Assembly (NCBI GenBank): GCA_021234155.1
Contig: JAJEKV010000064.1
Span: 1,676,001-1,740,000 of the forward strand
DNA length: 64,000 nucleotides
Origin: Isoetes taiwanensis
Taxonomy: Eukaryota; Streptophyta; Lycopodiopsida; Isoetales; Isoetaceae
Direction of reading: 5' to 3'
Of this stretch, positions 11,084 through 24,419 are shown piece after piece; position 1 is the first letter of the stretch, and each line of letters begins with the position of its first letter. The translations under genes and the position numbers were made by a program. A model generated the notes under the pieces. The model had not been told where the DNA came from. It was given only the letters and a program-made list of their open reading frames with translations, and did not search any database.

Positions 11084-12780
11084 GACACTCCCTACAAGGT
11101 ATACAGCACCCAGTTGCATACTCCATAGAATATCCCCCATCTGGTCCTTCGACCGCACGGGCCCTCCGTCTATCCCGCACTCCAGGGTACCCGCCCTCCG
11201 TCTACCCCGCACTCCAGGATTTGCTTAATAACGAACAAATCTGACTTCGAAATTGATGGACAATATAAAAGATTGCAAGAGTGTTACATCACTTCATCTA
11301 GCTACGAAAGGAGAGCGCTGGCAAAACATGCAAAAGAATGGAGCTTTGGTTTCACGAAGTACTGCGTCTAAATCTTACAGATGCTTACATATAACATATC
11401 ATAGTTCTCAAAGTTTCTCAATTTACATGTTTGAATGTTGCATCTTGTTGTCCATTTGGAAATCTATTGCCAGGAGATAGAAGCACAAGAACTACATTGC
11501 ATTATGTTGCTAGTGCCAGATCTTCTGAAACCATGGGGAAACTACTTGCGTGACGCAAATCGGCAGCAAAGAGATTCATTAGGTATATGTCGAGATCTCT
11601 ATTTTTCATTAAAGCAATACCAAAGTTCTGCTTAAACTTAATGTTGGAATACATGTATACTGCACATTTCATATCCCGGATTCCATACTACATACTCCCA
11701 TTGTGCAGCCCTTCTTAATCTAGGCTTTGCCGAGCATTTGGTTCGGACGTGACCATGCAAGTTTATGCAAGTTTTAGATCCAAAGGCCAAAGGCTTGCAT
11801 GAAGCAGCTTTAGCTCAGGTTAAGACAAAAAAATCAAAGTGGGCACCAATTCATGACGAATCAGGTAGCTCAAGTGATAATCAAGTTTACAAGTGATAAT
11901 CAAGTTTAGGGTCTTGAAATTTTATAGATCTTCTGATTTTCTGCCAAGTTTGTAGAAAGAAATTTTTCTGACCCTTCTCATGAGTTTATGCAAAAGAGTG
12001 CTCATTGGAACAATAACAGACATAGAAAACGAACTTGCAATGTGTACCTAGAGCAGTGCGAAGAAGTGAGAATTAATTCAAAGCTTTTGATGTTTAACAC
12101 TTAAAATGCTGCATCCATGGGTTAAAACTTGCTGAGATATAGATAGTGAATGCGCAAGTCCTCCATGTCATGAGTGTGTATAGTTTTGTATCTCCGTATT
12201 TTCCTGTATTGTCTTCATTGAAAATTTGTCTTTGGATAAGCATTACATTGTCCAAAGCTTTTGCATTGTTAGATGATCAAGAAAAGTCATTGTTTTGCCA
12301 TCCAAAAAGCTTATGACGACAAAATCTATAAGCCAAAATTCCAAATGTTATATGTCCAACTGCACTTTATCTGAACCTTTTTTCGGACCTTCGTTAGTGG
12401 CTGCAGATACATCTATTATATGTGTGTTGCACATCCTTTACTTAACTTGGTCCTCTTTTCTTTGGCTTCTCCAACATCAAGAAAGCATACTCAATTCTGA
12501 TGTAGCCATCTATATCCCTGGTTCGGCTTGACAACTTTAGAGCAGAAGAGACTCATCCATGAGCAGATAATGCCCAGTGCATATGAAGAGCATATTAAGT
12601 GAGCATAGAGACATAGTTCTGCTTTTTAAACTGCATAAGAGGTTGTCGTGCAAGATTATGTATTAGTGCAAGAACCCATTTGCAAGCTACAAAAGATATA
12701 CAATTATGTAGGTATGGCATATGTCTTGATCTTTGTTAACGGTTTTTGCCACCACACATAATCAGAACACTTTGTAGTTC
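11084..12780. other. Presumed 5' LTR remnant and spacer
   Basis: Directly after the PBS, 11084-11225 should be LTR. It contains a near-perfect tandem duplication of about 35 bases rich in CCCTCCGTCTA and CCCGCACTCCAGG (11158-11218). The rest, to 12780, is AT-rich with no gene I recognise. Confidence 0.4.
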
Positions 12781-12825
12781 TTGGTTTTGTGTTGGTGCTA
12801 GACCATTGCATTTGATTAAAAGAGC

Positions 12826-13185
12826 ATGCGATGTTCTTTAGTATTTGTCTATAATTTGTCTTTTGAAGGCGAGCATGATATGATTAGACAACGTGCGACT
12901 GGTCATTGTTTTGATAACGGGCAACTCCCTTTACTATGTCATGAACAAGAGGTGACAACCCTTGCAAAAACTATGGGTGGTTTTGTTCTTTGGTCGAAGG
13001 AGGATATCAAGGATTTGCTTGTTGATATAGAGATGTTTGCACCCTTTCATGACAGATAAAATACATAAATTAACAAGATATAGGAAAAGATACATTGGAG
13101 AATGAAAATAATACTTTAATGCAAGGAATCTCTAAAGATGAGCTTGTAGAGAAGAAGAGATGCACTTTGTTATATGATTGCTTCC
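12826..13185 (+). pseudogene. DUF8039-like transposon-associated remnant, copy 1
   Basis: The frame ending at 13059 contains LPLLCHEQEVTTLAKTMGGFVLWSKEDI. This resembles the short DUF8039 domain (LP.......TLG.A.G.FI.WPK..I) found with plant En/Spm-type transposon proteins. Sequence from about 12893 to 13183 is repeated at 22690-22963 plus 23993-24035, where a LINE fragment is inserted. No full transposase is present; function is unknown. Confidence 0.4.
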
Positions 13186-13189
13186 TCTA

Positions 13190-14050
13190 CATTTGCGGGG
13201 ACAGTTGAAGAATCCGGCCCACCTCTACTGTAGTATCCGGCTGGCGATTCTGATAGTATCCAGCCCCTCCATTGAACTAATCCCCCTCCCCCTCTTGCAT
13301 CGCCCGTAAGACAAACTGTACAAGATTTTTGGTATTTTTTTTGTTACTAAATCGGCAGCAGAGTGGGCGGATAGGTTCAAAGGGGGGCGGATTCGTTCAA
13401 TGTTGTTGTGGTGTGGGGGGGGAAGGGGGGGAATTATTCGTTTTGATTATGGGTGAGCTCCCCATATATCGTAATGTTCTGCTTACCTCAATGTTGCAGT
13501 GTGGTCCCATCTCAAAACTTTTTAGATATTATACGAGTTTATATGTCTTCAACAGCTATCTTATCACCTTGACCACTTGTTCCAGCTTTCAGCAAAGGCC
13601 ACATATGCTGCATTGCAGAGAACCATAATCACTAACTAGTAAACACATGAAAAGTATAAGCAAAGAAAATGCAATAGTGTGTGCTCCAAATGCCTTAATT
13701 ACTAATGTTGGCCCACAACATTTATCTAATATGGCAGCAGCATGGATTTCCATGAGAAGTCTCAAAATATAATGAACTTATGAGAGTATTTTCTGATTCA
13801 CAAAGTGAATATACATATTCAAAAAAAAAAGCAAAAAAAAATGTAAGACCAAATATTCCTGCCATGACTTACCAAGAACAGACAATAAATAAACGTGTGT
13901 CTAGTTTGAAATAGTTGGTGCCTAAAGCGTACCAACTAGGGAAAGGGACATATTCTGCCTGAGAAAAGCAACAGCAGGCAAAATTAAAAGTTAAAGTGTA
14001 GCATAATCAAGGATAATTTCCTCCTCTCGGAAGTCAAGATGCCTTTAAAG
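13190..14050. other. Spacer without recognised gene
   Basis: The stretch includes a duplicated TAGTATCC(G/A)GC motif near 13230-13265, a G-rich run at 13410-13432, and A-rich runs at 13818-13840. No gene is seen. Confidence 0.4.
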
Positions 14051-14337
14051 AACTTGCTTAAGGGATGAAACATGTTGGATCTTCTAGTTCGTAGAGGTTA
14101 CTTCAAAGAGGCAGAGGTAGTATTATCATCTGCCATGCAGCCCCATATTTGTCTATGCTTAATGCTTGCATAATCCATTGCAATGTTCAACTTGCAAAAC
14201 AGTGCTTTGACGTAATTATTTCCTTAAATCCACTTTGTACTGCAACATGCATTCTTATGTCAAACCTATATGCCAGTGCAGTCATGGGGAAACCTTGTCA
14301 CATGGACGAAGCCCAAGAGGTCGTGCAATTTGGATAA
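14050..14337 (+). pseudogene. PPR protein C-terminal (E domain) fragment
   Basis: Reading + strand, frames encode LDLLVRRGYFKEAEVVL followed, after a frame change, by LNACIIHCNVQLAKQCF and ATCILMSNLYASA. These match the last PPR repeats plus the E motif of PLS-type PPR proteins (LLGACRIHGNVELG...LSNIYAAAG), organelle RNA-editing factors. The frame change and missing N-terminal repeats show a fragment. A second, oppositely oriented PPR pseudogene begins 500 bases away. Confidence 0.6.
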
Positions 14338-14339
14338 TG

Positions 14340-14830
14340 ACTCCATCTTATGGAACACAACATATACATAAAAGCTTATTCATTGTATAAGTAAGGAATA
14401 GAATAGAATAGTTTTTTAAGGATTCCAAAAGAACATAACCATGCACTTAAATACTATTAACACGATGTTAACCATTACTTCATAACTGTCTAGGTTGCAA
14501 TTCATGACCTTTGGAAAGCTTAAGATCCAATATATAAATACACCTGAAGTTTGTTCCATGAAAAGACTTCTGTACTGCCCATCTTTGCAGAACTGGACAA
14601 AGCTTAATTGCTATACTGGATATAGTTTTGTACCATTTATATTAAAATTGGGAATTCTATCCTTGCAATCATATTTGGCTCATCGAGACCTTCGATTATT
14701 CAGTTACTTATATTATAGAACTGACAAGCATATACGTTATTCAGGTTGTTTGGCACTTTCCTACATATCTACCTAGGTGAATGCCAGCATAAATATTTGA
14801 CATAAGCACATATGCAGGAGCATGAGAAGG
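14340..14830. other. Spacer without recognised gene
   Basis: AT-rich sequence between the two opposed PPR fragments; no coding similarity recognised. Confidence 0.4.
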
Positions 14831-14832
14831 AT

Positions 14833-16733
14833 CTACATAGGAAGGAGCTTTCCCAGATCCACATTGTAATGCAATCTGCAAGCACAAAGCAATGTCATCC
14901 ACAAGTAAAGACGCATATCAGGAGTTAATCCACCGTACTCTTTCATTGACAAAACCCACATGACGCAATGCAGTAAGTATACCACCATATATGCTGTCCC
15001 ATTTGGAATAAGACCACATAGATACATGTCTTCAAAGCACTGTACTGCCATTCCAGCTTCCCCATGCTGACCATATCCAGCAACCATTGAATTCCATGAC
15101 ACTAGATTTTAGTTATGCATTCTGTCAAAAAATTTACATGCCTCTAACAGAACTCCGCAATTGGCATACATATCAATAAGGGCGTTTTCTACAGGAACGT
15201 CAGGCCAAAGTCCACTTCTAGTGATGGTATTGTGGATGCCCCTGCCTAGGTCTATTGCTGCTACATGCTTTTAAAATGCTTGAGAACGTGTATTCTGTGC
15301 CTTCCCTTTGCATACTTTCAAAGCAATCCAAAGCAAGAAGGCCTTCGTCATTTTGAGCATATCCAGCAATTATTGCATTCCAAGTCACAAGGTTTCTGTT
15401 TGGCAATGTTTGAAAAGCTTTGTATGCCACGTCCAGGTTCTTACATTTGACATACATGTCAACAGTTGTACTCCCCACAGCATTATCATATTGTAGCCCA
15501 ATCTCAATGATACCTCATGAAAGCATTAGCACTTCTCTATGCTATCAAGGCTTCCACATGCTTTCAGAACACTTAGGTGTCTTACTTTATCAGGTTTGAT
15601 ACCATCATATTGCATGTTTTTGAAGCATTCTAAGGCAAAATGGTCTTGTTCACGTTGGACATAGCCTGCAATCGTTGCATTCCATGACATAACATTACGA
15701 TTTTTTAATCTGCAGAAGACTCTACATGCCTCCTGCAAGTGCCCACATTTAGGATACATGACAACAAGTGTACTTCGCTAAATCGGACTGGTGCCCACAC
15801 TTGATAATCTGTTCATGAATGCACTTGCCCTTCTGTAATTCACCTGTGTTACAACATGCTTTCAAGGTCATAATGAATGTAACATTATTGGGCTCTTTCC
15901 TTCTTTATGCATTCCCTCAAAACATTCCAGCGCCAATTTATCCTCAGCATTTTCAACATATCCTGATACTATTATTCCCCAAGACACTACATCCTTTTTG
16001 TTTTGCAAATTATTAAAGACCCCGATTGCCTCCTCTAAGCTACACCATTTAGCGCATATATCAATAGGTGTATTTCCATATTGACCTCAGGGGTATAGGA
16101 AATGTCATCTTCGTTCAGACTGCTCATGGATCCATTAAGCTGCATATGTAACACAACTTAGTGCAAGGTGGCCTTGATCATGCTGAGCAAATCCTTCAAT
16201 TATTAATTATTGCATTCCATGATATGTAAAACAACTTAGTGCAAAGTGGACTTGATCATGCTGAGCAAATCCTGCAATTATTGCATTCCATGATATCACA
16301 TTGGGGCTTTTAGAAATGTTGACCGCCCTTTCTGCTTCTTCTGAGTTCCCACATTGGCATACATATTAATCAAAGAATTCTCCACAACAAGGTCAGATTG
16401 GAGATAAGTGCCAAATATTTGCCCATGAACGACTCTACCAGGCTCTATGCTAGGCAAGCTGTTGCAAACTCTCAAGAGACCCAAAAACGTGAATTTGTCT
16501 GTGGAAATGCTGTAAAAACAACTCTCACCATCTTCGGGCTTGGCATGAGCATAACTAATTGCATTCCATGAATAACGATCTGGGTTTGAAAGCCTATTGA
16601 ATGTATTATTCGCTTCAATCCATTTCCCACAATTCACAGAATCACGACGGTTTTGAATCATCAAAGAGTGAAGGAGCCTACCTGAATCCAAGTCTTTCCG
16701 ATGGGCGCAGTCATGCACCAGCCGATAAGCCAA
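14833..16733 (-). pseudogene. PLS-type PPR gene, decayed
   Basis: Minus-strand pieces follow one another as PPR repeats: WIEANNTFNRLSNPDRYSWNAI (16600s), VVENSLINMYANVG (16350s), ECFKNMQYDGIKPDKVRH and SWNATIAGYVQ (15600s), DMYVKCKNLDVAYKAF with TWNAIIAGYAQ (15350s), SWNSMVAGYGQHGEAGMAV (15080s) and an E-domain-like LLCACRLHYNVDLGK (14850s). The recurrent W-N-A/S-M/I-I-A-G-Y pattern is diagnostic of PLS PPR proteins used in organelle RNA editing. Stops and frame changes occur between almost every piece, and 16140-16285 carries a local duplication of about 70 bases. No DYW domain is visible. Confidence 0.85.
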
Positions 16734-16799
16734 GTCCGGATATAAATGCTCCCAATTCCCCCCATTCTTCCAACATTGAGCATGGTCATGTTCTCATAG

Positions 16800-17360
16800 T
16801 TCATTTTTAGAAGGTCCATACGTTATATCCAAAAGATAGACCAATTTTCTGAGGATAAAACAGCTCGTAAGAAAACCACTATTTTTGCTTATTCCAAAAA
16901 ACTCAACCTTAGGCTAATTCTATACAGTTAATCCTAATAATGGCTCGACATCTTCTCACCGAATGCGCTAATTCTTTTATCTCTTTTTCTTTTTGAATTT
17001 AATTTTGAATTATTTTTTAATTTAATCAAAAAAAATTCTGTTAATTTAATCGTTTAGCAGCTCTGTTTCTGAACAGGCTCCTGATTGCCTAGATCGAACA
17101 ATAGTAGACAATTACAGGCGAGCTTGAAACGTAGTATAAATATATATTAGTTATAGATTAGCAAGCACAAGAGTGTATAAGTGTTCTGCAAACAAAAATA
17201 AGCTGCCAGAGGAAAACCTTAGAATACAAAGGCATCTCTCGACTTAAGTTTCTAAGCTCTACAATTACACAACAAACTATGCTACCTGCCTGATTCCAGA
17301 GAAGATAAAAGTATAAAAATCGGTGGTGTAAAAATACACCATTAAAACAGGACTTTAAAA
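16800..17360. other. Spacer and histone 3' region
   Basis: AT-rich spacer followed by the probable 3' untranslated region of the histone H3 gene. No separate gene is recognised. Confidence 0.4.
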
Positions 17361-17362
17361 GC

Positions 17363-18785
<1,423 letters not shown>

Positions 18786-18805
18786 ATAGTTTTTTTACAT
18801 CCTTA

Positions 18806-19143
18806 ACAACGTGATCCTTACGTTTATAGGCTGAGATCAAATCTCAACCGCTGGATCAAATTCTGTTATTAGCTATAACACATTATCAACTATAACACAC
18901 TAGGATGTTATGCCATCGCAGCTGCTGCAGAGCCTGCATCCTTCGTCGGATCTGAAATAAACGATCGGATCACGTTGTTAAGGCGGATAACGCCCTGATC
19001 CCTCGGGTATTATGCAAAAAAACGTTCAGGCCATTTTGTGTATGGCCAAAAAATGTCTCGGGCCCGAGACATTTTGGCCATACACAAAATGGTCCTCAAA
19101 TTTTTTTTTGCATAATACCCTCGGTTAGGATGTTATCCCTCTC
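18806..19143. mobile_element. Small non-autonomous insertion (338 bp) with TTA duplication
   Basis: Copy B of the surrounding repeat (26237 onward) preserves the empty site: ...ACATCC-TTA-TTCTTAAGCC. Copy A has ACATCC-TTA-[338 bases]-TTA-TTCTTAAGCC, so the insert ends and a 3-bp TTA duplication are defined exactly. The insert starts ACAACGTGATCC, has a hairpin (GGCTGAGATCA / ATCTCAACC) 23 bases in, and ends GTTATCCCTCTC. Ends are not inverted repeats. A relative lies at 49720-50034. No coding capacity. The class is unclear. Confidence 0.75.
19007..19118. repeat. 112-bp near-perfect palindrome (foldback MITE)
   Basis: Arms start GTATTATGC and end GCATAATAC and pair almost completely around a GGGCCC centre near 19060. 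The unit is flanked by CCTCGG on both sides (19001-19006 and 19119-19124), a likely 6-bp target duplication. It is nested inside the 338-bp insertion and is absent from the related element at 49720-50034. Confidence 0.75.
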
Positions 19144-20400
19144 TTATTCTTAAGCCATTTTTTAGTCCCATCTATGAAGCAAAGTTTATACGTTATCTCC
19201 TCATAAATGTAAGTGTCCTAATGTCAATTGTCCTTCATTTGCAATCAAATCTACCAGAATACCTAGAGCACTTTCAAAAAAGCCTTACCTTCAAGAATTT
19301 CATCTAGCGATTGAGATAACTCTGCATTCGTCGTACCTCACAAGTATCCTAGCCAAGTTTTGCTAAGAATTTCTTGTGTGGTTTCTCTGGGAGCTCTCCA
19401 TCAAACAATTTATGGTTCACCCGACTTGCCGACCACCTCCATTACCTTTTTCCAGACCCCTTCTTGCAGAGATATGAATTGTTTCTCGTCCTTGAGGTCT
19501 TTGTGCTAATGACAGTTATTTGAGCTTCTCGATTAAGATGCTCTTTATATACAGTATTTGCAATTATGTCATTGCATCAAAAATTCAACTCAATGTACTC
19601 ATTATCCGTAGAATTCCCTTCAACGCCCTAGTTCTTCTTCTTGCGTAGGCCTTAGCAAACTCTAGTTATTCCTCCAGTTTACCAACAAGCGAGCAAAAGG
19701 TTTGTGCAAAACATATTGTGGTTATAAAAAAAATTATATAGAATTTTTTTTCTACAATTTCCTCTGGCGTCGTCTATGTAACCTTTCTAAATTTTGAAGT
19801 AATGCACATTAGGAATGACTGCAATGAGTGTTTTTTTATAATAGATTAAAATTAAATACCTTATAATCAGCTCGAACAGAACGATGTCGGCAGGAGTCAG
19901 CACTTCAGTTGGATAAGTTTTGAAGTTCTTAATCAGTGCTTGCACATGGTCATTGCAGCATGGTCTGTGTTGAATTAGCAGAAGCTAGTTCACAAAATAA
20001 AACATCAAGACCTTCATAAACCAATTCACACCTAGCAGATAAAAACATTTTACATTTGGCCTAGTGACTGCATTGGAAAAGAAAATGGTTGTCACGGATA
20101 GAGGGGTTAAGGAAGGCATGTCACTGTTTTCAGTATTTAGCTTTTTAAGGTTTACTTATAGGTGGAGATTTTCTTCGAAATGGTGTTTTCAATAATGGGA
20201 GGAGTTACTACAAGTAATAATGTGAGGAGTTACTACAATAGAAGGATCCCCTAAGGAAGCTGGCACAACATCTTCGCCCTTGCCCTCTGAGGGCTCAATC
20301 AAGCCGACTATAGTTTTCACTAGTCTTTTCTTGGCCACTGCTCTCAGTCAATTCATGTCCATCCGAGAAGGCACCTTCTCATCTCGCTTAGCCTTTTAAA

Positions 20401-20661
20401 TTACAGCTTCAGCTTCTTGTCGCTAGACACTCCCTTTCTGCAGATAGAGAACCTAACAAGGATGTTCCTGTTACCACCATTGATACCAGATAGTTCCAAT
20501 GACTCATATGATGGCAAAATCCAACTATAACTTTTGGCGCTAGTAGGGTTGTTCTTCCCAATAGCTAGCTTATTCCTTTTGCTAGCAATCATCATGGAAG
20601 AGCCATAGTTTCTCCACTTGAAAATATATTCTAGGAATTGGAGATGTTGTATATCCTCCAC
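20401..20661 (-). pseudogene. Repeat-encoded ORF, copy A
   Basis: The frame begins MEDIQHLQFLEYIFKWRNYG and recurs nearly unchanged at 27598-27915 and 28379-28696. It contains a hydrophilic middle (SKRNKLAIGKNNPTSAKSYSW) and no domain I recognise. Conservation across copies could simply reflect recent duplication, since flanking non-coding bases are just as similar. Confidence 0.35.
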
Positions 20662-21452
20662 GCTACATATGGTGGCATCCTGAGCATTGTTCTTTGTCCC
20701 TTCCCATTGACACCACTATGTCGATCTGCTCGACGTCCTCCAATGCCTTTCTTGTCCTTCGAAATAAGCACAGACCTTTAGGACGATCACTTTTTATATG
20801 TGGGATGGCATGTGCAATCTCCATGCACCATTTTCAATCAGAAGATGGCGTTATAATCCTCGTGAGCTCCATGCTTGGCCTTCGTAATAAATGCAATGCT
20901 GCAAACCCAGATAGCAAATGGTAGTGCGAGATGAAGAAATAAATTGTCTAAATGCATCTAGCTTATAGGACATCTAGCTGATTAAGACATCTAGCTTATA
21001 GGACCAGGGAAGTTAGAAGATCGTAGTATCCTTCCAAGAGCAAAGCAAGATAATTCTAAGGCATATTCTAGTCATCAGCATGCTCCCGCGATCTTGCTGA
21101 GCACAAAAGCTAAGCTATGAAAATAATAGAAGTGCTAAGAAAAGCAAGAGCTAAAACAAATCACGGAAAATACCTGCTCTAATGCCATCAAAACATGGAC
21201 GCTAAGAAATTCCGAAAATGCCGAAAAATAGCGGGCAGAAAAAATTACTCGAAGGCATTGGACTGCTCGAAGGCGCTGAAATTTTTCAGCCAGGTCACGG
21301 CAATCTGATTATATAGGAATTTGGAGCCGTCATTATTAATGTCGTCATAATCTAAAATGCCATCCTAAAACAATTCTCGGCGGGGGCGTAATGACTACCA
21401 TCATTATTAATGGTGCTGGCCCTAAAACTTTCCGGCCGACAATAAAAATTTC

Positions 21453-22680
21453 TAGCCAACGGTCATAATGACCTCCGTCATTATTAATGGTAGCTCCTCA
21501 GGACGTGCAAAATTCAACTTATATGGATAGTATGTCGTAGACTACGTATACATCTTCTTTCAAAAATTGTACCCTGATGTTACGTCTAGCTGCCTGCAAT
21601 TGAACTCACAATAAACCCATAGAATATTGTACAGTCCTTTCTACTAGTTAATTGACATTCCACTTATGGCCCCATTTGGATACCTAATTTCAAATGCAAG
21701 ACTAAAATTCGCGCACTCGAAGGACTAAGCACATTCCCAATTCGAATTTGCAAACAAGCGCTTTGAATTTGCATAATACCTATTCGAGGGTGATCAAAAA
21801 GCACTTGACTACTGGCAGAATAGAAGAGAACGAAAAGCAAATTCATTTATAAGGCGAAGATGCTTCAAGACCGGCTTGTGCATCACATTGAATTTGTGCA
21901 GAGAATCAACTTATTGTCCTCCAATTCAAGGACATCAACGTTTCCTACTGGTATTTTGAAAATGCGAGTGGTTGAATCCGTAAAGTATTTAGGAATCCTA
22001 TACAGAGGCTAACCCCAAATCTGGGAAATATAAAACAATTTGGATGCTATCAATGATCTCACCCATTCTCTTTTTATCTTGATTACAAAATGATGCTTAT
22101 CTTGGAAATGAAGGTGTTTTATGTTTCCAGCTCCTTTACTTACAAATGTTGTTTTTCTTGGAAATGAAAGTGTTTAATATGTTTTTAGCTTTTTACTCTT
22201 TATCTTGATTATAAATGATGTTTTCCTTAGAAATGTAGGTGTCTAAGTATTGTTTCAGCTCGTCCACTCTTTATCTTGACTACAAATGTTGTATTTTAGC
22301 GTCTGCAATAGGGAACCATCGCTAACTCAAAAGAAACGTTGCAGCTTTCCTTTTGATCATTATTCGGTAAGTTAGTTGGCTAGTTGGTTGTTTAAGAAAT
22401 TTAAGTCACATTGGCGTCTAGTACACAAAAGAGCTAGGGATGCATGGAATGTGATAGAACATCAATAGCATTACATGTAGGTGGTGATAGCATAGGGCAA
22501 ATATAGTGTTGAGCTAAGTCGCGATTGCAATCGTGTCCATTATATATCAAACGCATGGGCTGTGCAATTTTTGTACTGCTAAGGTTCGCGGTTGTGATCT
22601 TGACAAGCATTTCTTTGTGCAAGATGGAGGGTTTGCCGGTGCCTTTCCTGCGAAGAAATCAAGTAGCTGGAGGAAGAGTA
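21453..22680. other. Spacer with short tandem array
   Basis: No gene seen. From about 22070 to 22290 an imperfect tandem array of 65-70 bases repeats three to four times around CTTGGAAATGAAGGTGTTT and TTTATCTTGATTACAAATG. Confidence 0.5.
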
Positions 22681-22689
22681 CAGGTTGTG

Positions 22690-22963
22690 TCAGAGGGACT
22701 GGTCATTGTTTTGATTGGGAAAGTGTTTGACGGGCAACTCCCTTTACTATATCATGAACAAGAGATGACAACCCTTGCAGAAACTATGGGTGGTCTTATT
22801 CTTTGGTCGAAGGAGGATATCAAGGATTTGCTTGTTAATACAAAGATGTTTGCACCCTTCCATGACAGATAAAATGCATAAATTAACAAGATAGAGGAAA
22901 AGATACATTGGAGAATGAAAAGAATACTTTAACACAAGGAATCTCTAGAGATGAGCTTGTAGA
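22690..22963 (+). pseudogene. DUF8039-like remnant, copy 2
   Basis: Nearly the same sequence as 12893-13140, encoding LPLLYHEQEMTTLAETMGGLILWSKEDI. The shared block continues at 23993-24035 beyond an inserted LINE fragment. The frame upstream (22525-22700) is open from MGCAIFVLLRFAVVILTSIS, but I see no family resemblance there. Confidence 0.45.
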
Positions 22964-23992
22964 AGGAAGGAAGGAAGGAAGGAAGGAAGTATATTTTAAC
23001 GTCCACGAAGGCCAACTGGCCTATGGGACGGTGAGTACAATATAGCGGAAAGTTTCCAAACACAAAAGAAAACCATAGAAACCCTGTACAATGTGTCTCT
23101 ACCACTGGGATGAAAAAACCCCCCATGTGGGAGGAAAAACCCTTGTAGTAGGCGTTGAGAGGCCCTATATGGGCGCTCAAATTCCCTGTGTTGTGAGGGA
23201 CTCCCTGACGGTGGAGACTTGCAAAATGTAGGATGCGAGATGTGCAACCATTGGCGAAGCCAGCAGTTGATGAATTGCTATCTCAGAGCATCTGAGATCG
23301 GCATGAGCTGCTCGGATGTGTGCATATGCTGCCCGGGGGGTTCACTTATAGTAAGGGGGGTATGCCATGTGCGTGCATAGGGTGATCAAAAACACCCCCG
23401 TATACGATTTCTTGAAAGGCAAATTCGACCCCTTCCGTACAAAGTTTACCCCAAGTAGTGGCAAAAAACCCCCCTACCTCTTACGTATACGTATGGAAAT
23501 GGGTCGAAAAAACCCCCCTACAAGTCACTCAGGCACATTGTATGGCACTTACAGTGAATCCCCCTTGATATGCTGGGCATTCCTGTAGAGCATGGTGTTC
23601 ATCTTCTACTATCTGCATGTGACAGCACGGGCATAATCTCTCATGCCGGGATTCCCCGCCTCCATCCGTATCTCCCAATGGCCCTCGTCTCAGTGCGAGA
23701 TGGTGGGACCCTGTCCTTATTGCAGCTATAGTTCTCCATTTCTTGGTAGAGATGTGTGCCCTCAAATACTGGTGGGGGCCATGTTCAAGCGACGGATTAA
23801 CCTGCGTGTGGTAGTGCTCTGTTTTGGGCTTTGCAAGAGTGGGCGCATCCCACAGAGAGGCAGCAAAGCGCTCATTCAAATGCAGCTCCTGCTCCACGAT
23901 ATCCGACATATCCATAATGTGTTGATAGTCTATGCTCCTGCCACACTCTCTTCAGACGTTGTGGCCCTTGTGCCAATAACAGAGCCCTTGTG
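22964..23992 (-). mobile_element. 5'-truncated LINE 3' fragment with target duplication
   Basis: The insert interrupts the second copy of the DUF8039-like repeat. It is flanked by TTGTAGA at 22957-22963 and 23993-23999. The uninterrupted sequence exists at 13140-13160. Read on the minus strand, it holds a LINE C-terminal zinc segment, a 3' UTR, a hairpin (AGGCC-AGTT-GGCCT), GTGGAC, and a (TTCC)n tail at 22964-22989. This defines the 3' end of the LINE family. Confidence 0.85.
23529..23915 (-). pseudogene. LINE C-terminal zinc-binding segment
   Basis: A 128-residue piece with ERFAASLWDAPTLAKPKTEHYH followed by LCPCCHMQIVEDEHHALQECPAY. It aligns along its length with the ORF at 101-571, including the AASLWDA / SQKIWDA and HYH motifs, showing that both LINEs are one family. 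Confidence 0.8.
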
Positions 23993-24419
23993 TTGTAGAG
24001 AAGAGATGCACTTTGTTATATGATTGCCACAATATGCCTTAAACTGGAGCCATCATTTTTTCAGGTATAAATCATGACATAGGTGACATGAAATTGGGTG
24101 AAGACTGGTTAGTTGCTACTATTATGAACCAGTCTCCCATGCCTGAAAAGATTTCTATGCTTTGCCAAGCCTGCGCAAAAATGCCATAGATGCATGACCT
24201 AGCCAAATGGCAAATATCATTAGTGCTTATTGAGAATGTTCTTGTGTCCAAACTAGTTAAAGCAATCAGAAAGAAAGACGTAGAGATTGAGCCATATGCC
24301 ATGAAGCCAGAAGTTGACCCAGTAAAAAAAGATCTTACAAGATAGTTAGCTGGAGATCTAGGGCACCTCCTACCCAGACTAAATGTGCAAAAAAAAAAAA
24401 AAAAAAAAAAAAACGACTG

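Larger units (their letters stand above)
18786..21452. repeat. Repeated unit, copy A
   Basis: This unit starts at GATAGTTTTTTTACATCC and ends near GGCCGACAATAAAA. It is present again at 26237-28300 (copy B) and partly at 28310-29195 (copy C). Copy A alone carries the 338-bp insertion at 18806-19143 and an additional block of about 300 bases at 20803-21100. Near its end the words TCATTATTAATG recur in several orientations (21325-21490). No terminal inverted repeats are visible. It may be an old transposon or a segmental duplication. Confidence 0.75.
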
